A DNA stretch of 64,000 nucleotides, taken from positions 1 through 64,000 of the forward strand of contig CAVRED010000005.1 in NCBI GenBank assembly GCA_963719975.1. The letters run 5' to 3'. Shown here one piece after another: positions 8,359 through 17,725 of this stretch. How positions within the stretch are numbered: the first letter of the stretch is position 1; every line of letters begins with the position of its first letter. Source of the DNA: Poindextera sp963719975. Lineage in GTDB: Bacteria; Pseudomonadota; Alphaproteobacteria; Caulobacterales; Caulobacteraceae. A program made the translations under genes and the position numbers. Below the pieces are notes generated by a model, which worked only from the letters and a program-made list of their open reading frames with translations, was not told the DNA's origin and did no database searches.

Positions 8359-9166
8359 CCTCAAGTCACCCCGCTGCATCATTTGCGGCGGCCGAACGCG
8401 TCCTTACTTCACGAAGGACTTCGGCGGTATCTGCAATCTCGAGCAGGTGCGCTATCGGCAATGTGCAGATTGCGGGTTTTCGTTTTCCGCCACCCACTAT
8501 GCTCTTAGCGACAACGACTGGGGAACGCTCAATGAACGGTACCACTTGGGCTTCTTCGGTCGAGATGAATGTGCGGACGATCCGCGTTGGTTCGAACGAC
8601 TAAGCCAGCAGTCCGAGGTGCTACTCTGTCTTGAGAGCAGCGGGATATTTCCCGCGGACCTCCCATACTATGACTACGGCTGTGGAGACGGGAAGTTAGC
8701 AGACATGCTGGCGTCGAAGGGGATGCTAGTACGCAAATACGACAAATTTCTCGGTGGCGACAACTCAGTATATTTGACTGACGAAGAGGTCCGTCGGCAG
8801 AAGTTCGGTCTAGTCATCAATACATCTGTCATGGAGCACGTTAGAGACCTTCAGACTCTGGATGAAATCGCCGATTCAGTGCATCCAACGCGCGGCGTTC
8901 TTGCCATGCACACCTGGGTGGGCAGGGTAGTACCACGCGACGACTTATGGTTTTACTTGTTGCCGGTGCACATTTCGTTCTTCACTAACAAGGCGATGGA
9001 GATCTTGTTTAGCCGCTGGGGGTTCGTAGCTTCGGTCTATGTCGTCGCCCCGCGAATGTGGTTCTTGTTTCGCGAGGAGGACCTCGCCCGGAAGGCCTAC
9101 GAGCAACTCAAGACGATGCGCAATGACGTGTTTCACAAGGTCGGCTTTGTCGACTATTGGCAATAG
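8342..9166 (+). CDS. Zinc-ribbon class I SAM-dependent methyltransferase
   Basis: 274 residues from a GTG at 8342, chosen because an AAGGGA ribosome site lies at 8329-8334 and homology begins there. The N-terminus has two CxxC pairs (CIIC near 11, CADC near 39), a zinc ribbon typical of C-methyltransferases in sugar and natural-product clusters. The SAM loop is YYDYGCGDGKLADML near residue 107, and later come VINTSVMEHV and HTWVG. It is the first gene of the AT-richer island and runs in the same direction as the acyl operon behind it. A deoxysugar or glycan substrate is likely but not shown. Confidence 0.75.
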   Translation: MPTKYDLKSPRCIICGGRTRPYFTKDFGGICNLEQVRYRQCADCGFSFSATHYALSDNDWGTLNERYHLGFFGRDECADDPRWFERLSQQSEVLLCLESSGIFPADLPYYDYGCGDGKLADMLASKGMLVRKYDKFLGGDNSVYLTDEEVRRQKFGLVINTSVMEHVRDLQTLDEIADSVHPTRGVLAMHTWVGRVVPRDDLWFYLLPVHISFFTNKAMEILFSRWGFVASVYVVAPRMWFLFREEDLARKAYEQLKTMRNDVFHKVGFVDYWQ

Positions 9167-9205
9167 ATCGGCAGACGTTCGTTCGGTCCACCTCAGGCGC
9201 GCCCA

Positions 9206-9437
9206 ATGAGCACGGAAAATAGACTGTCGGGTAGTTTTTCAGGACACTCTTGAGCTGCCGGAGAGTGCAGATCGGGCAATTCTGGTCTACAATGAAACGC
9301 CCAAGTGGAATTCTCTCGGTCATATGTCCTTGGTCGCGGCGATCGAGACAGAGTTCGACATTATACTCGAGACAGACGACATTCTCGCAATGAGCGATTT
9401 CGCCAAGGCGCTCGAGATCGTAGACAGGAACCTATGA
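9206..9437 (+). CDS. Acyl carrier protein, one-base frameshift
   Basis: A 76-residue acyl carrier protein hidden by one extra T in a T5 run near 9236. With that base removed, translation from the ATG at 9206 runs unbroken to a TGA at 9435-9437. The phosphopantetheine site is NSLGHM, with N in place of the usual D before the serine (DSL is the common form). It is followed by a typical third helix: acidic ETEFDI and an LAMSDFAKALEIV segment. The stop overlaps the next start as ATGA, which fixes the reading frame at the 3' end. It is the carrier for the acyl operon that follows. Confidence 0.75.
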
Positions 9438-10190
9438 TTTCGATCGATCTCGGTGGTCGCGTCGCGCTGGTCACAGGGTCGTCGCGCGGCATCGGGCTGA
9501 CGGTGAGCGAGTGCTTGCTGTCCGCTGGAGCCACCGTCGTCCTCAACGGTCGCGAAATGACCGCCTACCTGCGGGCGGCAGGCGATGCGCTCGGCGAGCA
9601 GCACCCCGGTCGTGTGCACGTGATAGTCGGTGATGTATCCGACCCGACACAGGCCAAGGGCTTAGCCCGGGGCGCCTTTGATGTCCGCTAGGCGCCTCGA
9701 CATCCTGGTCAACAATGCTGGAATACTACGCGACGCCTTGATCGGCATGATCTCCGACGCTGAGATCAACGACGTGCTTCGCACCAACCTCATCGGCGCG
9801 ATCCAGGTTACGCAAGCGGCGGCGCGGCTGATGGCGCGCGGCAAGAACGCGAGCATCATCAACATCTCTTCGATTATCGGCGTCAGGGGGAACCGGGGTC
9901 AGCTCATTTATGCTGCGTCGAAGGCCGGCCTGATCGGCGCCACTCTCTCGGCCGCCAAGGAGCTCGCGCCGCAAGGAGTTAGGGTCAACGCCGTTGCGCC
10001 GGGCTATATTCAGACCACGATGATCGCAAACGTACCTGCGGACATCCACGCGCAACGCGTGGCGTCCATTGGCGTCGGTCGTGTCGGCGACCCCCAGGAT
10101 GTAGCGAACCTGGTGTTGTTCCTGGCCTCGGACCTGTCGTCCTACATCACCGGTCAGGTGATCGGCGTCGATGGGGGTATGGTTATCTGA
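9434..10190 (+). CDS. FabG-like 3-oxoacyl-ACP reductase (SDR), frameshifted
   Basis: About 251-residue classical SDR starting at the ATG at 9434, with an AGGAA ribosome site just upstream. NAD(P) motif TGSSRGIG near residue 13; NNAG after the frame change near 9688; catalytic S in NISSIIG, Y-x-x-x-K as YAASK; C-terminal YITGQVIGVDGG. This matches FabG-type ketoacyl reductases. The frameshift between the VGDVSD and RLDILVNNAG segments is a single-base event. It overlaps the ACP upstream (ATGA) and the acyl-AMP ligase downstream (TGATG). It likely reduces a ketoacyl group on the adjacent ACP. Confidence 0.8.
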
Positions 10191-11594
10191 TGGCCGGTCC
10201 GGGGCTCCGGCACCTCTTTGACGTCTTCTCCGGCGCAACGGAGCTCGATGCTGCGTTAGCGCGCAGGCCGTGCCTCAGCGACGACCGAATCCCTTGGCTG
10301 ACTTACGCGCAGGTTGCGTCGGCGGTCCGAGGTACACTAACCGGCCTGAGCGGTCGCGCCGGCGTTGCCCTGGTCGCTCCGAAAAACGATGTCGAGAGCG
10401 CGATTGCGTTTCTTGCCGCGTGGGCTTCTGGATCCGCTGTGGTGCTGATCGACTCGGCCATCCACCCAACCGCGCGCGACGCTATCGTTAGCGCGTTCCG
10501 GCCGGAGATAGCCTACGATCCGATCGCCGGCCTTGTGGACACGGGTGAGCAAGGGGAGCCCGCCCCCCCTTCGACGAGATTCTCCTTTCGACGTCCGGCA
10601 CATCCGGCTCGAGCAAGTTCGTGCGATTGCCCAACGAGGCGGTGTTCGCGAACGCGCACCAGATCGCGGATGGCCTCCTGATTGGGGCCGGCGACGTCGC
10701 GGTTTGCCATCTTCCACTGCACTACTCGTACGGCCTGTCGGTTCTCCTTTCGCACCTTGAACAGGGGGCGGCGGCGTTCCTGACTGAGGCGAAGATCACG
10801 TCGGCGGACTTCTCAATTCGGCTGGCCAGTGCGGGGGCGACGCACTTCCCGGGTGTCCCCTTCCACTACACGACATTGGCGCGCCTCGGCCTTGCACGCC
10901 TCATTCCGCCGAGCGTGACAACATTTACCCAGGCCGGTGGTCGGCTCGAACGCCGGTTCGCTGAGGCCATTCATGCCCAAGCAACGGCGCGAGGGGCACG
11001 CCTCTGTGTCATGTACGGTCAGACAGAGGCCGGGCCTCGCATGACAACGCTGCCGAGCGATCGCTTCCCGCTAAAGCCGGAGTCAGTCGGTCGCGCTTTG
11101 AAGGGCGGACGGTTGGAGATTGTCAATGAGACCGGCACGGTGCTGCCGGAAGGCCAAGTCGGACAGATTGTCTACTATGGACCGAATGTGATGCGGGGCT
11201 ACGCCACCTCGCGCTCGTGCCTGCTCCAGGGCGACCAGATGAACGGACGTCTCGAAACCGGGGACGTGGGATACTTGGACCGCGACGGCGACCTCTTTAT
11301 CACCGGCCGCAATCAACAATTCGCGAAGGTCGCCGGCTTGCGCATCGAATTGGACGAAGTCGAGCGCCTCCTAAGGCCAGATTTCGAAGCGGTGATTATC
11401 GCAGGCGCCGATTGCATTCATGTCTTCGCTCCGGAGCTGGATCGGAACGGAGGGGCACTTGCACAGCGTTTGGCGGACCTTGCCAACAGGTTCGGAACTC
11501 CCTGCGCGGTCCTTCAAGACGGTCCAGGTCGACACGATCCCGCTCAAGGACTTCCGGCAAGGTCGACTTCGCCCGGTTGCGAGAGTTGGTCTAG
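10190..11594 (+). CDS. Acyl-AMP ligase / AMP-binding enzyme, frameshifted
   Basis: About 467-residue ANL-superfamily enzyme. The P-loop STSGTSGSSK appears after a frame change at a C7 run near 10565. Later motifs are MYGQTEAGPRM (A5), ETGDVGYLD (A7, Asp for the ribose), and GRNQQFAKVAGLRIE (A8 hinge). The catalytic lysine is probably in IPLKDFRQGK near the C-terminus, reached after further breaks near 11510 and 11560. It activates a carboxylic acid as acyl-AMP, presumably loading the adjacent ACP or handing over to the LuxE-like protein. The stop TAG at 11592-11594 overlaps the next GTG start. Confidence 0.8.
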
Positions 11595-12658
11595 TGCACG
11601 GGGATCTCCTGGACCGTCCGCCCTATTCGATAGCCCAGCCTGAGAAGCAGCGGCTGTTGCTGGCGGCGCTGAACGACCTGACCGCCCACCACGCGGACAA
11701 TTGTCCACCGTACGCCCGCATCCTCGACGTCCTTTGGGGGGGGCGACGGGCAACTGACTCGATCGACAACGTGCCATTCCTGCCGACTTCGATCTTCAAG
11801 ACCATCGACCTTGTCTCGACGGCTGACCGGACGACCGTCATGACGTCCAGCGGGACAACTGGCCAGGGGGCGAGCCGCATTTTCGTCGACGCAACGACCT
11901 CCGCGAGACAGTCAAGGGCGCTGGTTGAGACACTGAAGCCGGTCCTCGGGCCGTCGCGACTGCCGTTTCTGATCATCGACAGCAGAGGCGTCATCAGCGA
12001 TCCCGACCTCTTGACCGCCCGGGGCGCGGGCGTTCTCGGCCTCATGAAGTTTGGTGCCAAGGCGACGTTCGTTCTGGACAATGCGCTCGAAATCGACGTC
12101 GACCGGGTTTGCGCGTTCGTCAGGGCGAACGGGGCAGGGCCTTTCCTAATCTTCGGCTTCACCTATCTCTTGTGGAGTCGCCTGTTCGCGTCGTTTTCCG
12201 ATGGCGACCTCGATCTGTCGAATGCCATTCTCATTCACTCAGGCGGGTGGAAGCGGATGGAAAGCGAGAATGTGCCCAACAGCGTCTTCCGCGAGTGTCT
12301 CCGCCGGCGGTTCGGGATCCGACGAATTTACAACTTCTACGGAATGATTGAACAGATCGGCTCGATCTTCCTGGAAGGCGACGATGGGAACCTCTATCCG
12401 CCGAACTTCGCTGACGTCATCATTCGCGACGAAAGGTCCTGGGACCCGCTCGGTCCGGGAGAGGTCGGGCTCGTGCAGGTGCTTTCCACACTGCCGCTTT
12501 CTTACCCCGGCCATAGCCTCTTGACAGAGGATAGGGGCGAAATCGTTTCGATTGACAGCGGCGCTGGTGGCCGTCTGGGCAAGGCGATCCGCATTCACGG
12601 GCGGCTGCCGAGGGCTGAGCTGCGAGGATGCTCGGACGTTGTCGCGGCGCCGGCCTGA
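11594..12658 (+). CDS. LuxE/PaaK-like acyl-protein synthetase
   Basis: 354 residues, from a GTG that overlaps the previous stop (TAGTG). LuxE family: an ANL-like nucleotide motif MTSSGTTGQGASR near residues 85-97, the YGMIEQIGSIF segment near 255, and a cysteine nine residues from the C-terminus in RGCSD. That position matches the acyl-accepting cysteine near the C-terminus in LuxE of luminous bacteria. In those bacteria LuxE activates a fatty acid and passes it to LuxC for reduction. Here luxA, luxB and luxD are absent and the gene sits in a glycan-type island. Uninterrupted frame. Confidence 0.85.
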   Translation: MHGDLLDRPPYSIAQPEKQRLLLAALNDLTAHHADNCPPYARILDVLWGGRRATDSIDNVPFLPTSIFKTIDLVSTADRTTVMTSSGTTGQGASRIFVDATTSARQSRALVETLKPVLGPSRLPFLIIDSRGVISDPDLLTARGAGVLGLMKFGAKATFVLDNALEIDVDRVCAFVRANGAGPFLIFGFTYLLWSRLFASFSDGDLDLSNAILIHSGGWKRMESENVPNSVFRECLRRRFGIRRIYNFYGMIEQIGSIFLEGDDGNLYPPNFADVIIRDERSWDPLGPGEVGLVQVLSTLPLSYPGHSLLTEDRGEIVSIDSGAGGRLGKAIRIHGRLPRAELRGCSDVVAAPA

Positions 12659-12665
12659 GCGGGTG

Positions 12666-13884
12666 ATGACCGACGTCTTGATCCTCAACGCGCGCGGGCG
12701 CGCCGACCGGGTCGGCCTGGGCGAGTTTGCCAATCGCCTGGCGCTTGCCCGGAGGAGCCGTTCGGCTCCGTTCGAACTCGAGCCGCGTCGAACTCGTTGC
12801 CCGCTTCTCCGAAAGCCTCTGCCGAGATCCGCGTTTCGCCGACTCGATCGCCATGAGGACTTTCGCGTTCTGGATTCGCAAGGGCGCGCTGACCAAACTG
12901 TCCCGCGACTTCCGCCAAGGGCTGCCGGAAAACGTCGTGCCGGTCGGTCGCGGCATCGCCTTTCATCTGCCGCCGGCCAATGTAGATACGATTTTTCTCT
13001 ATTCGTGGGTCACGGCGTTCCTGGCCGGTAATGTGGGCGTCACGCGGCTTCCTAGCCGTGCAACCGGCCTAATGAAGGAAGCGCTTGACGTTCTGATCGA
13101 CCTCCTGGCCGAAGGCGGTTTGCCCGACCTGTTCGTCAGCTATCCCATTTCGGAGTCGATCAATCGTCGCATCTCGGAGCAGGCCGATCTTCGGCTCGTG
13201 TGGGGCGGTGACGCGAAGGCTGTCGAGTTCTCTTCTATGCCGGTGCGCCTGGGCGGGCGAGCGCTGACATTCCCAGATCGCTATTCCTATAACGTCCTGA
13301 GCGGCGAACACCTTGCCTCGCTCGACCAAAGGAGAGTCCGGGTGCTGGCGAAGAGGCTGTTCAACGACGTCTACCTGTTCGATCAGATGGCATGCTCGTC
13401 GCCACACGTGTTGTACGTTGTTGGAGCCGCGACGACGCACGGAAACGCCCTCAGGGTGGTCCTTAGAGAGGTCGACCGCTTGGCGGCCGCTGCCGGGGGC
13501 ATGATCGAGGCGGCTCATGCAATTGAGAAGTTCAGAGTGCTGGCGCAGCTTGCCGCGGAGGGCGCGGCCGACCAGGCCGACTGGTTCTCTATCGAGCTCG
13601 CCACGGCGCGGTTGTCCTCGCCGATTCGTCCGTCGGTTGGCGGCGGCTTTCTCGGGGTCCGCTATATCGAAACGCTCGATAGCTTGATCGCGGAAATTCG
13701 TGATCGCGACCAGACCCTGGGTTACGAGGGTTTTTCTCGAGAGGCCATGGCGGCGTTTGCCGAGGCGGCTGCCCCACAGGGCCTTTGCCGCATCGTGCCC
13801 ATTGGTCGCGCCCTCGACTTCGACGCCGTCTGGGACGGAAACGATTTGCTGCGTGACGCGGTGCGGCTCGTGCGCGTGCTCTGA
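12666..13884 (+). CDS. LuxC-like acyl-CoA/acyl-protein reductase, frameshifted
   Basis: About 405-residue member of the acyl-CoA reductase (LuxC) family. The start is the ATG at 12666, eight bases after the LuxE stop. One frame change near 12745 joins the N-terminal strand (MTDVLILNARGR) to the rest. The nucleophile cysteine region is DQMACSSPHVLYV, and VWGGDAKAVEF is the family's nucleotide-side motif. It would reduce the LuxE-bound acyl group to an aldehyde using NADPH. Paired LuxE-LuxC without luciferase is known in surface-glycan and flagellin-modification clusters; the product here is not known. Confidence 0.82.
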
Positions 13885-13887
13885 CCG

Positions 13888-14583
13888 ATGGATCGGATCA
13901 AAATCGTTCTGGCCGGGGCGGGTGGATTCGCCCTTGAGGTCGAGCAATATATCGTCGACTGCACTTCGGCCGGGCGTGGCTTGTTCGACGACCAGGGGAC
14001 GCCGGTGGCCGCCGCGGATCTAGTCGGGGTCAACTACGACCGCGCCGAGCGCACAGCGGACTTCCAGACCCAGCCGCTGCCTGTGATGGACCTCGACGCC
14101 AGCTCCCGCCCGGACGTTCATGTGCTCGTTGCGATCGGCCAGCCGGAGCTGCGGCGGGTGGTTTGGCATCAACTTCGCGGGCGGGGAGCCAACTTCGCAA
14201 CGCTGGTGCACCCGTCCGCCTACGTGGCCGGTTCGTCGCGCATCGAGGCAGGCGTCATCGTTTGTCCGTTTGGGTTCGTCGGCGTGGCGGCCAAGGTGGG
14301 CGCGAATGTGGCGATTAATGCTCACTGCAGCGTCGGCCACGACGCCATCATCGGAGATCACTCGGTGCTTTCGCCCTTCGCATGCATCGGAGGGGAAGCG
14401 GTCCTTGGCGATTGCTGTCTGCTTGGACCAACTTGCGTTGTGGCCCCGAAGAAGGCCGTGGGCGCCTTCACAAGAATCTCCGCAGGCGCCGTTGTCTACG
14501 ACGACTTCGGGCCGGGACACTTGCTTGTCGGCAATCCGGCCAAGGGCCGACAACTGTTCGCAGCGCCAGATAACGCGCGCTGA
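13888..14583 (+). CDS. PglD/NeuD-like sugar O-/N-acyltransferase
   Basis: 231 residues. The N-terminal Rossmann-like PglD domain has LAGAGGFALEV near residues 8-18. The C-terminal left-handed beta-helix is seen as hexapeptide repeats (VHPSAYVAGSSRIEAGVIV, VGANVAINAHCSVGHD, IGDHSVLSPFA). The catalytic histidine is probably that in CSVGHD. PglD-type enzymes acetylate the 4-amino group of UDP-sugars; NeuD-type enzymes acetylate sialic-type sugars. It starts three bases after the LuxC stop. Together with the aminotransferase fragment behind it, this points to N-acylation of an amino sugar, possibly with an unusual acyl group. Confidence 0.8.
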   Translation: MDRIKIVLAGAGGFALEVEQYIVDCTSAGRGLFDDQGTPVAAADLVGVNYDRAERTADFQTQPLPVMDLDASSRPDVHVLVAIGQPELRRVVWHQLRGRGANFATLVHPSAYVAGSSRIEAGVIVCPFGFVGVAAKVGANVAINAHCSVGHDAIIGDHSVLSPFACIGGEAVLGDCCLLGPTCVVAPKKAVGAFTRISAGAVVYDDFGPGHLLVGNPAKGRQLFAAPDNAR

Positions 14584-14624
14584 CGTCCAGCGAGCAGGTC
14601 ACCGGTAAGGCCGTTCTTGCATAG

Positions 14625-15019
14625 GTGGTCCGGTCGAGTCGTTCATCCCAGATCGCGGCCCTCGTTGGGGCCCGCGAGCAAGCGCCGGTGCTAGATGCGG
14701 TGCGATCGGGCTGGGTCTCAGGCATAGGCCCATACGTCGAGAAATGCGAACGGCGATTCACCGACTATTGCGGCGTCGGGCACGCCCCGGCGGCTTGCAA
14801 CGGCACGGCCGGCCTCCATCTCGCCTTGGCGGCGCTGGGGGTTGGACAGGGGGGACGAGGTGGTCGTTCCCGAGCCGACCTTTGTCGCAACCGCGTATGC
14901 GGGGGCCTACGCGGGCGCCACGCCGGTGCTTGCGGATATCGACCCCGGATATGCTCTGCATCGATCCTAGGGTCGTCGAGTCTCTGCCAGCGAGCGCGTT
15001 GCTCGAAATCGGTACCTGA
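14625..15019 (+). pseudogene. DegT/DnrJ/EryC1 aminotransferase, N-terminal fragment
   Basis: About 130 residues of a PLP-dependent sugar aminotransferase that would normally be near 370-390. Visible across two or more frame changes: VLDAVRSGWVSGIGPYVEKCE, CNGTAGLHLALAALGVG, then the EVVVP-TFVATA-AG-YAGATPV segment and CIDP. The PLP lysine region is missing, so the fragment cannot be active. After 15019 the sequence shows no further homology before the convergent MBL gene ends at 15042. The gene is truly truncated as well as frameshifted. Such enzymes make 4- or 3-amino deoxysugars for PglD-type acyltransferases. Confidence 0.75.
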
Positions 15020-15041
15020 GCGGTCTTGGGACTAGCGTCGG

Positions 15042-16304
15042 CTAGACCTGAAGGACGTCAATGAAGTCGGCTACGTCTCGTCGGTAGACGTCCGGAGTCC
15101 GCCTCGACCGGAAGTGGGACCCACCGACTGCGTTGTTCCAATGATACAGCCTTGTCAGCAACCCAAAGAGATACCGATCATCAATGAAGATCTCTAATCT
15201 TGGGATGAGATCCCTCACTTGACCCGGGTCTAGTACCACCACTTCGCCAGTCGTTGATGGATCAAAGCACAGGTAGCCCGGGAGCGTCGCGGGCTGGATG
15301 CAGACCCAATAGGGCTCGGTCACACTGATCTTGCGCCGCGCACTTCGCAATGCCGTGTTCAACAGGGGGAGCAGAGGCAGCTGACGCTCGGCGTCCGGTC
15401 GAATCTCTTGTTCATAGCTGTATCCGGGGAAGTCTAGCGCGGCGAAATGCTTGCGCACTTCCTCCAAGTCATAAGCCTTTGACCGTACCGCCGAAGGTTT
15501 CATTGTGTCCAAGTCGAAGTATGCATCGCCGCCGTCGGCTAGCACGAACCCGCGTTCGCCAGCCTCGGCGGCGGCAGTTATTGCGTCGGGGATCCCGCGA
15601 TAGGGATTAAGAACGCTCAAAGGTCCCGCCAGCCAATACTTTCCAGCAAAGGGAAGGACTGCTTTCGGCTCTAAAACGTCTATGTACTTATTGAAGCAGT
15701 CAAGAAAATGACGCTCCTTAGTCTTCACGGCGTTCAGCAACTCGTTGTGCGAATCATAGTGGAAAGTCTGCGGATGATTGGTCGCTCCTCCGTAGGGCAG
15801 CAGGGCGAGGGTCGGCGACCCGCCGCACAAATCGCGGATAGTGGATACCTGCTGTGCGTCGAACGGGTTGTCATTGAGATTGACGATGCTCTGGGTTCCG
15901 CAGCGCACCACGAGAGCGGTATCGAGGTTAACCTTCCGACTGCGGTTCGGAATGATGAACAAATCGGTGTCTCCGACGCAAAGAGCGTCAACCACATTGA
16001 ATCCGAATCCATCGAGCTGCATCTTGCGTTGCAATAGGGGCGGAGCTTGGTCTCCGATAATTATCTTGGAATTGGGGAATCTCCTGAAATATTTGCGCAG
16101 AAAGACAGGGTCATAGTGATCGGAATGGATATGAGAAATGTAAATCAGGTCTGCGTCTGATATAGTCTTTATCGGATCGTCTATTACTGGCCACTGGTAC
16201 CAGGAACCATCGCCAGCCCCTGGCGTAAACCATGGGTCACAAACAATGCGAACGTCCGAGCTCTCTATTACTACGCATGCTGAGTATATATAGCGCACTC
16301 GCAT
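15042..16304 (-). CDS. MBL-fold metallo-hydrolase (UlaG/CMAH-like)
   Basis: 420-residue metallo-beta-lactamase-fold protein. The zinc motif is ISHIHSDHYD near residues 56-65, with further candidates NLNDNPFD and LLPYGGATNH downstream. It resembles UlaG-type lactonases and the MBL domain related to CMP-sialic acid hydroxylase, which recur in surface polysaccharide clusters. No Rieske domain is present, so a hydroxylase role is not supported. Base composition is noticeably more AT-rich than the flanking genes. It faces the acyl operon and forms the end of the island. Uninterrupted. Confidence 0.75.
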   Translation of the reverse strand: MRVRYIYSACVVIESSDVRIVCDPWFTPGAGDGSWYQWPVIDDPIKTISDADLIYISHIHSDHYDPVFLRKYFRRFPNSKIIIGDQAPPLLQRKMQLDGFGFNVVDALCVGDTDLFIIPNRSRKVNLDTALVVRCGTQSIVNLNDNPFDAQQVSTIRDLCGGSPTLALLPYGGATNHPQTFHYDSHNELLNAVKTKERHFLDCFNKYIDVLEPKAVLPFAGKYWLAGPLSVLNPYRGIPDAITAAAEAGERGFVLADGGDAYFDLDTMKPSAVRSKAYDLEEVRKHFAALDFPGYSYEQEIRPDAERQLPLLPLLNTALRSARRKISVTEPYWVCIQPATLPGYLCFDPSTTGEVVVLDPGQVRDLIPRLEIFIDDRYLFGLLTRLYHWNNAVGGSHFRSRRTPDVYRRDVADFIDVLQV

Positions 16305-16617
16305 CTAGTCTTCCTCGGTAGTCGACGCGGGCATAAGGGAGCGCGGCGCGGTTGACGCCAATTCTCGCGGCGAGGCTGCGGCCGAGAACAAGGTTCTCAT
16401 TGGCGGTGGTCCTCAACTCCCGTTTGCGTGCTGCAACGGTTATTGAGCATCGGCATTCGGCTCTGCAAAACTCGATGCCTAGATGTCTTGGCGTTCGCCG
16501 CTCGCTTCCCTTGCCACTGCGAGCCGGGAAAGGCGAGATCGGCTGCGATCGGTGCTTGCTGAGTTCGGCTGAGCCGGTGCAGAACGTCCGGCGAGTGAGG
16601 CTGCGGGCGAGGACGCG

Positions 16618-17476
16618 ATGAGGCGGCAATCGCGGCCCAGTGGTTGGGCACGAGCAACCCAGCGCTCGACTGGGCTCTTAGTGATTGCGTGGGTCACCGG
16701 TTTGAGCGCGTGCGCAAAACCCGCGCCGGCTCCGGACTCGTCCGCCGCCGCCGCGGCCGCGCCGGTGATCTCGACCACCATCCCGTTCGTCGGCTGCGCC
16801 TCGGACGGGCAGGTTGGGCCGCAGGCGGCGCCGACGCGGCGCGCCGGAGGCCGTGCAGATGACGGCCGCGGACGCGGCGCAGCTGGCCTATTACGAGATG
16901 CGAACGGGCCGGGCGTGATCGGGCCGCGCGGGTGGTCGTGCGCGGGGATCTATGGATCGAACGGCGCGACGTTGGTGGTGGCCGCCCAGCCGCTGCAGCC
17001 GTCGGACCTGGCGGGGCGCGCCAGCTGGTCGGGCGCGAAGCGGCGACGCGATCGAGGCCAGGGTGGCCAGCGGCGACACCTCGGGCCGGTTCGAGGTGGC
17101 GCAGGTGATCGAGCGGGTGTTCCCGGCCCACCAGGCGTTCGCGCAAGGCGTGATCAACGAAGGCATCGAGCCGGCGAGCAGCTTTCCGTCCGGCCCCTAC
17201 GCCAGCGACAAGATCACGACCAAGAGCAACGAGGTGGTGGAGTTCCAGACCCCGGCGGGCGCGGTCGGGCTGGGCACAGACACGAACCTGAACGAGCGCA
17301 TGGCGCCGGGGGCGGACGCGGTGAGCGGGGCGGTGATCCTGACCGGGCAGACGCCGGACCTGAGCGCGGTGACGGTGCGGCTGCCGGCAGGGCTGCAGTC
17401 GCTGGCGGGCGATATCGTCCAGCGGTTCGAGCAGGACAACCCGGCAGGCGGGGGCGCGGCGTCCTCCTCGCCCTAG
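16618..17476 (+). CDS. Putative lipoprotein, frameshifted
   Basis: About 285 residues once three frame changes (near 16840, 16915 and 17035) are bridged. The start is followed by a hydrophobic stretch and a lipobox-like GLSAC near residue 32, then a P/A-rich linker, so the product is probably a lipoprotein. The body contains QMTAADAAQLAYYEM, GPRGWSCAGIYGSNGATL, and a charged middle with IERVFPAHQAF. I do not recognise a named family. The 310 bp upstream (16305-16617) hold no credible gene. A nested inverted repeat lies 25 bp downstream. Confidence 0.55.
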
Positions 17477-17500
17477 GTCGACGGGCGCCCAACCTCGCGC

Positions 17501-17648
17501 CGCCGCGCGAGCGGCGGCTGCCTATCAACCACAAAGGACACGAAGGGCACGAAGGGACCGGGATGGCTGCTGTCTTGCCGACTCTTCAGAGCCCTTGGCA
17601 TCCTTTGTGTCCTTCGTGGTTCGATGGTGCCCCGCCGCTCGCGCGGCG
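17501..17648. repeat. Nested palindromic intergenic element
   Basis: Outer arms 17501-17517 and 17632-17648 are perfect 17-bp inverted repeats. Inner arms 17528-17546 and 17602-17620 are 19 bp with two mismatches and carry the CAAAGGACACGAAGG-type motif that recurs in palindromic intergenic repeats of many bacteria. The whole 148-bp unit can fold as one long hairpin and has no ORF. It is probably a REP/MITE-like element between the lipoprotein and phage-like genes. Confidence 0.8.
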
Positions 17649-17725
17649 AGGCCTGTCAGCAAAGCGCTGAGCGCGGTTCACCGCCGGTAGACTTTCCCGC
17701 GAACTCAAGCTCAAGGAGAGTCCGC

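Noticed and set aside
9230..9240. Phase-variable switch at the T5 run in the acyl carrier gene
   Set aside because: Five T residues are too short for efficient slippage, and the same kind of slip is found all over the window.
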